Made by a program: the position numbers and the translations under genes. From Ectocarpus siliculosus (taxonomy: Eukaryota > Sar > Phaeophyceae > Ectocarpales > Ectocarpaceae), in assembly GCA_000310025.1 (NCBI GenBank), contig FN649727.1, positions 5,509,979 to 5,523,761 of the forward strand: a stretch of 13,783 nucleotides of DNA. The letters run 5' to 3'. How positions within the stretch are numbered: position 1 is the stretch's first letter; each line of letters starts with the position of its first letter. Shown in pieces: positions 8,014 to 13,783 of the stretch. Under the pieces are notes generated by a model, which worked only from the letters and a program-made list of their open reading frames with translations, was not told the DNA's origin and did no database searches.

Positions 8014-11000
8014 ATGGACGAAATGGAAGGGCAAGCGGCAGCACGGATACAAGCAGTGCAACGAGGGCGACTTGCTCGATTTTCTGCTGATCGACGAAGA
8101 CGGAGCCTTGTCCGCAGAGAAGCCACGGCACGATGGGAAAGGGAGCAAGCCGTCATCAAGATACAGGTATACATTTTGAGACTGGGGGTTCTTCTTCTCA
8201 GATATATCCACAATATGCCGGTTGCCGACTTCGGGCGTGAGCGCGCCATTTCGTACTTAAATGGCGAATGAGCTAGTACTGGCCAAGACCAATCAACAAT
8301 TACAACTTTACCGGCAGCTGGCTGTTTTGGAGCCGACTCGATCTTTTGCATTTACTTCTACATATTTTTCATGTGTGTCTCATTCCAGGCTGCATGCCGA
8401 GGTACAAGAGGCCGCGAGGAAACAGCACTTTACCGAGAGCAGCAGGCAGCGGCATCTAAGATTCAGGCAAGAATACGTGGGGACAAAGCAAGGAAGGACT
8501 TCAACCGAAAGTCACCAGGAGGACTACCACTTGATCGAGCAGACATAAAAAAAGGTCTTCACACCCTCGGACGCAACCCACATGATTTGCGTCTGTGTTA
8601 CATCGGATTGATGGCAGCGAACGCAGGGGTTTCCAACATCAACTCTATCGCCGAATTTCCTTTGCTCCAAACGGTGGATCTGAGTGGAAACTGTATATCC
8701 AGCACGAAGCCCCTGTCGAGGCTGCCCTTCTTACACGACCTCGACATATCTCACAACTGCCTGACAAGGTAAAGACGCGTGCGTAGACTAGACTACACAA
8801 GGAAGGGTAGACTTACAGCTGCCCTAGACACCCAAGGAAGCGATATGCGACACATCTTTTTCACAGCCTAGGCGTGAAGTATTGCCAAACGGAAGTGTTA
8901 GCGTCCAATTAGTTTACATCAGTTGTCGACCAGTTAATCCGTCTTCGATTGCGCGCGTGGTCACTTTCACAGACGACCCGTCGTTGTGTTGCTGTTCCCC
9001 AATCAATGTTATCCAAGGGTTACTTCACGCTGACGTTTCGCATATCGTGCCATGTCAAATATGAAAAGCTTGCTGGACTATGAGCTCTTCGAAGGGGAGG
9101 ACTTTTCGTGGAAGGCTAGCCAGGATTGGCTACATGACTGGAGATCTGAAGTCGTGCGTTCGTCGTCCATGCTTCACCGGGTGAACGTGTCGTATAACAG
9201 GCGAGACCCGTGGATCACATGAATATCACTGGAGTGTTTTCCATTGCCACAAGTGACACCGAATCGTGCCCCAGGAATACAGTACAGTCGCGTGAGCACC
9301 TCCCACAAGTAGCAGCAGCAGGTATAGAATAACTTTGATTTATAGGGAAGCCTGTCTAGGAATTGATTTTGCTACTATAGAATCAACTTCTACCAGACAT
9401 ACACATGGAACAGCTAAAGCGCAACGCCTTGTTTCCTTCAACCGTGAATCAACCCCTTAAACAACTCATCTACATCACCAGCGTGAAGCAACGAATGCTG
9501 CGTCAAAGTTAGTTGCTGTTGGTCATGGAATCTGCAACATTTCGTCGCCCCGAGATTAAACTTTGCTGGAAACTTGTTTGCGAGCACAGGACGCACCCGA
9601 GTACGCACGCCGCTAAAACATGTCGTTCTATTATAGGTGCTCGGTTATAACAGTCTGGGTGATGACGGGACGTCGAACTACAGCGCTAACTCTTCACACG
9701 AGTATCTCCTTGCTTGTTTGGTCGTATTTCGTTTTCTCCGCAGCATCGACAGCCTAAGAGATCTGTCGCACCATCGAAACCTCCAGCACCTCGACCTAAG
9801 CCACAATGCTATCGAAGTGCTGGAGGGACTATCAGCTCTCAAGTGTCTTCGAACTTTGAGGATGAACAACAACAAGATACGCCGGATCGAGGGACTCGAG
9901 GGTAAGGGCGGAAGAAAAAACTAATGGTTGAATTGTGCATGTGCAGTATTTAGAGAGGCCCATTCTTGTTGCTTTTGTGGGTGGAGATAACACCTATCTG
10001 CTCTAGAAGCTACCCGTCGTTTACACCAGCTCAGCTTGACTACAAACATCCTCCTCCCCTGAGGCCCAAGAAAAAAAAAATGTCCCAGCCACCCTATACC
10101 ACTCACCGCTAATCCTCCCTCTACTGCTCCAACGTGTACGCACATAAACTAATGATGCCAACAAAGGGTTACCATTGGTGGAGCTGCACCTCGATCACAA
10201 CTACATAGAGAAGGCGGAAAACGTCGGCTCCGGCAAGCTAGCCAGCCTCCGCATCCTCCGACTTGGCTTCAACGACATTGGAAACCTCTCCAACCTTAAG
10301 ACCTGCCTCTCGCTAGTCACCTTGGATGTTCGGTTCAACAAGTGAGTAAGCAGCAACAAGCACACAGAGATGCTCATGAGGTAAACGCTTATCGCTGTAG
10401 TTTGGTTGATTCGCCGAGGTTCACTCCATCCAGTGTCAGCCAATAGCAAATACCGCGAGTATGCGAAAACGCGACAAAAACGTCTTGAAAGACATAGTCT
10501 AGACCACATAGCAACACTTGTGCAATTTTCTTCTCCGAAAGCGATTCAATTCTGAAATACCGGACACCACATCAATCACACACAAGCAGAGTGGAGAAGT
10601 ACCCACACCGCAACCCGCAAACAACGACACGGTATTGCCAAGTGGTGTCGAAAAGAAACTAACGTGTTTAACGCAGCTCCTTTCCTTCGATACCCCACGA
10701 GGAAGGCAAACCGTTTTCTTCGAAGTTCCACACCTACCCTTAATAATGTACAAGCGCTCACAAGACCCAGAGCAAAGCGCTTCCCACTCGCTACAAAGTA
10801 TGTATGCGTATGCTCAGGCCAAAAGTAAAACCTCCCCGGGCCCCTTGTTTTTGTTGGTTTAACTTCTGATTCGGTGAACCGAAAGAGTTTCGGCAGTGCG
10901 CCAGGTCGAGTACTTGCAGGAGTGCCAATTTCTGCATACCCTCGTTCTAGAGGGGAACCCCATGGATCGCCTAGAAGCTTACCGCGCCCGGGTGATTTTC

Positions 11001-12186
11001 CGGCTGCAAGGGCTGATGCTTCTCGACAGGAACAAGGTAAAAGAGTGTGGGTCTTGATTGCTACGGTCATCACGGCAGGAATGATTTGCTTGAACATCTA
11101 GTTTGGAAAGAAAGCCTGAAGAAGACAGAGAAAGGGAGCTAGTGGAGGGTAGAGGTATAAAGACGTTCTGCTCAGCAGGACTGAGACATAACCGCGCAAC
11201 ACCGATGTGTCACAGGAACGGATGAAATTCCCAACTCTCACAACTGCAATGAATTTGTACTGGGATGCATGAGTAAGTTTTATGCGGCGAACCTCGATCA
11301 ATCGAATTCCCGTATAGCTGGGTGCAAGGAAAGGTTGGGGATGTTCTGTGATCGGAAAATCAAAGCAAATGACTAAACTTGAGAGCCTTTTTGTTTGCAC
11401 GAGGTTCTATTGTTACGCACTCTGCTATCATCACAACATCGACAAAATAGGTTTCAGCGTTTCTTTTTTATTGAGCGCATGTTCACATGGTCAAGGCCTT
11501 TCATTCTCTGTTCGGGCCTGACTTTCTCAACTCCCGGGCCCATCAAGCGGTGGCGTGTACTGTGTATCCCGGCAACAACGATAACCCAAAAACACCACTG
11601 TCAAACCCACGCAACTACTTTCTGGTTCGCCACAAATAAGATATCTCCCGAAGAAAAGGTGAAGGCGGTGAACCTTATGGGCGACGAGGAAAGCGACCTC
11701 CCGCACCGTAAGCAGGTGCGTAGGCAGATACGTCTACATAATAGCGCATGCAGCAGCAGCCTACGAAGTATTTGCGGCGTAGACCAGCCGCAACAACAAC
11801 AGCTCAGACCCCTTTGCTAGCGCTAGAAACACCCTACCACCGAACATCGAACCATGCATAAATTCCCACCTACATCTCTGAAAGCGCAACTTACACCACC
11901 CCGTTAGGTCTTCCACAAGCACCTCCCCGGAGCAGAGTTCACCAACACCCTGCCCCCTTTCCGTGAGCCTGAGGGGCCTCCGGCACCGGAACCCGACCCG
12001 GCCGAGAAACCGGAAACGGTCAGCGGCAGCGACAGCCCCGAGGAGGGGGGATTCGTGTTTGAAGACTCTACAGTGTCTATCGTCGACCCTCCAGCTCCCA
12101 CCGTGGTCTCTCGTGAGGCAATAAGCTGCGTGGAGCACGTCATGACGGCGTCCTCCTATGGCTTCTCGAGCGTAGCGCTGCAGTAG
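8014..12186 (+). CDS. IQ-motif and leucine-rich-repeat protein, 456 aa, seven exons
   Basis: Proposed exons are 8014-8166, 8389-8768, 9744-9901, 10167-10341, 10886-11036, 11641-11715 and 11908-12186 (stop TAG), totalling 1371 bp. Intron phases are 0, 2, 1, 2, 0, 0, with GT/AG borders throughout. Three perfect IQxxxRGxxxR motifs start at I12, I50 and I76; the second is built across intron 1. From about 118 to 313 run eight SDS22-type repeats ending in LxLxxN cores (N152, N174, N199, N221, N242, N266, N288, N313), such as LDLSHN and LRMNNNKIRRIEGLEG. An LRR cap-like segment follows (about 314-356, including the motif ISPEEKVKAVNL). The tail (365-456) is Pro/Glu-rich and probably disordered. Repeats running smoothly over the exon joins confirm the splicing. 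IQ motifs imply calmodulin binding; such LRRs are protein-binding scaffolds common in cilia and in dynein assembly. A cytoplasmic or axonemal adaptor is likely. No signal peptide or membrane segment is seen. ATG 8014 is the only in-frame ATG after the stop at 7876-7878, but an extra upstream exon cannot be excluded. No symbol is assigned, because the order IQ then LRR does not fix an ortholog. Confidence 0.85.
8769..9743 (+). other. Intron 2 of the LRR-IQ gene (975 bp)
   Basis: It begins GTAAAG after ACAAG and ends TTTTCTCCGCAG. Splicing joins AG to C to give a Ser codon, keeping frame between two LRR units (LDISHN, then a 25-residue step to LDLSHN). A short in-phase exon inside cannot be ruled out, but I saw no LRR-like text in it. 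Open frames inside are short and show no motif. Confidence 0.7.
10342..10885 (+). other. Intron 4 of the LRR-IQ gene (544 bp)
   Basis: It begins GTGAGT and ends ACCGAAAG at 10885. A CCAG at 10911-10914 looks like a better acceptor, but it would put the following LRR in the wrong frame. The AG at 10884-10885 restores it, giving FNKVSAVRQVEYLQ, a typical LRR turn. A T-rich tract (GTTTTTGTTGG) and a branch-like TTTAAC lie upstream. Open frames on either strand inside show no recognisable domain. Confidence 0.65.
11037..11640 (+). other. Intron 5 of the LRR-IQ gene (604 bp)
   Basis: It starts GTAAAA after AACAAG and ends CACAAATAAG. It joins the LRR cap start (LMLLDRNK) to ISPEEKVKAVNL in phase 0, a continuation typical of LRR C-caps. 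No other content was recognised. Confidence 0.65.
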
Positions 12187-13357
12187 GCCGCGATTGTTGT
12201 TGAGACGCCAAGTACCGCAGCACAGCAGGAGTAGAGAGGAGTGGACCACCACAAATAGTTACAGAATGTGGGCTGCGCCTACGGAAGATATCACGGAGAC
12301 GAAGCCCTCCCTCAGGCTCTGAGTTCTTTGCAGATCCTCTTCTCTCTCTCGGGAGTCGTGATGAGGAAAAGTAAGCAACAGGATCAAGGCTCTTGTTTCT
12401 GTGTCCTGCCAAAGGCAAGCCGTGAGCCAAGATGGCGCGGTCTACACGTTGTTCCATGTATACCCGTACGAATGTCATGGGACTGCAGACACCGAACGGA
12501 AGCGAAAACAAAACTGACATAAACGTTGCTTGCCGCAATCAAAATTGTCGCCGACGAGGCAGCGGACTTGTGCGCCACGTATGCCAATGCCTTTACAATC
12601 GAGCCGTCGACAATTGGTCACACCAAGCACATGAGACGAGTGCGCCTGAGGTTTTTCGGAGCATCGACAAAACTCGATCGCACCACGCTGATACTCACAG
12701 CCATAAACGGCATCTTCAGACTCGCCACCATAACACACGGGCGTTTCGAAGACTTCTATCTAGATCTACCCCGAGTTCTAACACAATCATGCTTGCATAG
12801 CCCCCCGAGAGGATAAAATCAATCAAACACCTCAAGGCGGCGGGAGGAGCAGCACTACAGCACTACCAGTATAATACTGGAAATACATACACATTTGACT
12901 ACTCCCCGGAAACTATATGAGGAAGACAAAAGGCAATGGGAAGGCGAAAGAATTATTCTCAAGGCACAAGGAATTCAGGCTGTTGATAACTCAGCTTTCG
13001 GGCTTAGTCTAATCTTAACCCGTAAAGACAGCAGCGCGCACCCAGGAAATGAGCGTCAAACGCACCACGAGGATTCAAGTCAGGTGTATAACATCCAGGA
13101 CGCGCGCTGCACAACGAGCGCCAACCCCTCCAGAGGGAAACTCTCCCAGAGACCATCGTACGGCACTACCAGGGGCAAGCCCTAGAACATTGCGCCGGGG
13201 ACCGACGGCATAATGGAGATAGAACAATCTGAAATAAAAAAAATAAAAAAAGGCTTTGTACAATACTGCTGCAGCCATGCGGCCGGCTAGGTCCACGGCC
13301 AGAAGCACAGACCACCGACGCACGGGCGGGCACAAAAGCCAGACATCTTTCCTGTCC
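12187..13357. other. Convergent 3' region without a supported gene
   Basis: It lies between the stop codons of two convergent genes and probably holds both 3' untranslated regions. A plus-strand frame at about 12526-12816 reads moderately like protein but has no ATG start near its beginning, no motif and no splice context, so it is not called. Otherwise I see no structured feature apart from the A-rich AATAAA cluster at 13233-13247. Confidence 0.45.
13233..13247 (+). terminator. Candidate poly(A) signals (two AATAAA)
   Basis: AATAAA occurs at 13233-13238 and again at 13242-13247 within an A-rich run on the plus strand, about 1.05 kb after the stop of the LRR-IQ gene. The site would suit the 3' end of that gene if it has a long 3' UTR. 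An A-rich tract produces this hexamer easily, so support is weak. Confidence 0.25.
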
Positions 13358-13783
13358 TCACAACTCGACAGTGTGCCCGGCAGGAAACATAGATTTAGCC
13401 GGCGGGGCTTCCTTCATCTTCTCTTTGCCCACAACCGCAGCTGGCGGAGCTGCTGCGCCGCTCGCCCCCGCCCCCGTACTGCTCACGCCCCTTCGAGGCG
13501 GCCCCGAAGACGAACGCCTCGCCGGGGGCAACGTGGAATACTCAACTTGACCCCCCCCTCCCCTCTTGCTGCTGCTTCTGCTGGCGCTGCGTTCCGTTTC
13601 CCCCTCATCCGCGAGGTAGCCGTCCTCCTCGTCCAGGTAGTCCTCGTCCCCGCGAACGTTCTCGTCGTCGGTGCCCTTGCCCACGAACGGCCTAAGCTCC
13701 ACCTCGTGGGCCTCCCGGTCGTCCGCGGCCACCTTGCCGTACGCCCCCCGCGCGCCGCCGCCGCCGCCGCCGGCAGCGCCCTC
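13358..13783 (-). CDS. C-terminal exon of a minus-strand gene, acidic low-complexity tail (runs off right edge)
   Basis: The minus frame is open from the window edge to a TAG at 13360-13358, giving 141 residues. It begins with a Gly/Ala-rich run (GGGGGG), followed by an acidic block (DDENVRGDEDYLDEEDGYLADE), a Ser/Arg stretch, a Pro/Gly/Ala-rich region and a basic-acidic KEKMKEAPPAK segment, ending PAGHTVEL. Strong codon bias to G/C and clustering of charge suggest a real disordered tail rather than chance. The last residues V-E-L could fit a class II PDZ ligand, which is speculative. No domain or family is visible; the main part of the gene lies outside the window. No initiation codon is implied, since the frame is already open at the edge. 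Confidence 0.6.
   Translation of the reverse strand, partial: EGAAGGGGGGARGAYGKVAADDREAHEVELRPFVGKGTDDENVRGDEDYLDEEDGYLADEGETERSASRSSSKRGGGGQVEYSTLPPARRSSSGPPRRGVSSTGAGASGAAAPPAAVVGKEKMKEAPPAKSMFPAGHTVEL

Noticed and set aside
7860-8351. Minus-strand open frame opposite exon 1 of the LRR-IQ gene
   Set aside because: The plus strand carries two IQ motif parts and a correct donor here; the minus translation is a Ser/Arg/Ala-rich shadow.
10576-11097. Minus-strand frame of 173 codons opposite exon 5
   Set aside because: The plus strand encodes an LRR and cap with matching phases on both sides; the minus frame is a shadow.
11761-12252. Minus-strand frames opposite the last exon of the LRR-IQ gene
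   Set aside because: The plus exon has an acceptor, correct phase and a stop; the minus text is Arg/Leu/Cys-rich without motif.
12526-12816. Plus-strand frame of 96 codons with moderately regular composition
   Set aside because: It starts from a non-ATG codon, has no homology I can recognise and follows the stop codon of the LRR-IQ gene, so it is more likely 3' UTR.
1-13783. tRNA, rRNA, CRISPR array or bacterial operon signals
   Set aside because: No T-loop type consensus, regular spaced repeats or Shine-Dalgarno-linked gene chains were seen by eye. A covariance-model scan would be needed to exclude small RNAs.

Overview
The window looks like nuclear DNA of a eukaryote with intron-rich genes. 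Coding exons are short, separated by introns of roughly 190-980 bp with GT/AG borders and pyrimidine tracts. Neighbouring genes sit on alternating strands and are spaced by long non-coding stretches. This style, with mixed base composition, flagellar-type IQ and LRR proteins and local GC-rich low-complexity exons, fits a brown alga such as Ectocarpus. That placement is inference from style; no marker gene proves it. Nothing points to a bacterium, plasmid or phage, and most long open frames are chance frames in introns and spacers.

Layout. 1-138: probable Ala-rich internal exon of a minus-strand gene running off the left edge. 139-5947: mostly non-coding. It holds protein-like but frame-broken patches (about 1478-2107 and 4283-4760) that look like decayed genes or transposon relics, a possible first exon of a minus-strand gene (2580-2618), and small tandem and inverted repeats between 3225 and 3932. 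5948-7746 (minus): three-exon gene for a 368-residue protein with two IQ motifs. 7747-8013: 267-bp divergent spacer with a TATA-like box. 8014-12186 (plus): seven-exon gene for a 456-residue protein with three IQ motifs, eight SDS22-type leucine-rich repeats and an LRR cap. 12187-13357: non-coding, probably the 3' untranslated regions of two convergent genes. 13358-13783 (minus): last exon of a gene running off the right edge, encoding an acidic, Ser/Gly/Pro-rich tail.

The core is the head-to-head pair of IQ-motif genes. All exon joins in both models keep the reading frame, and in both genes a phase-0 intron cuts an IQ motif directly after its glutamine. IQ motifs bind calmodulin or related EF-hand proteins, and SDS22-type LRR proteins are common in cilia and flagella, so a shared promoter driving two calmodulin-binding flagellar or cytoskeletal proteins is a reasonable hypothesis. 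I found no RNA gene, CRISPR array or intact mobile element, and no clear new multi-gene system.
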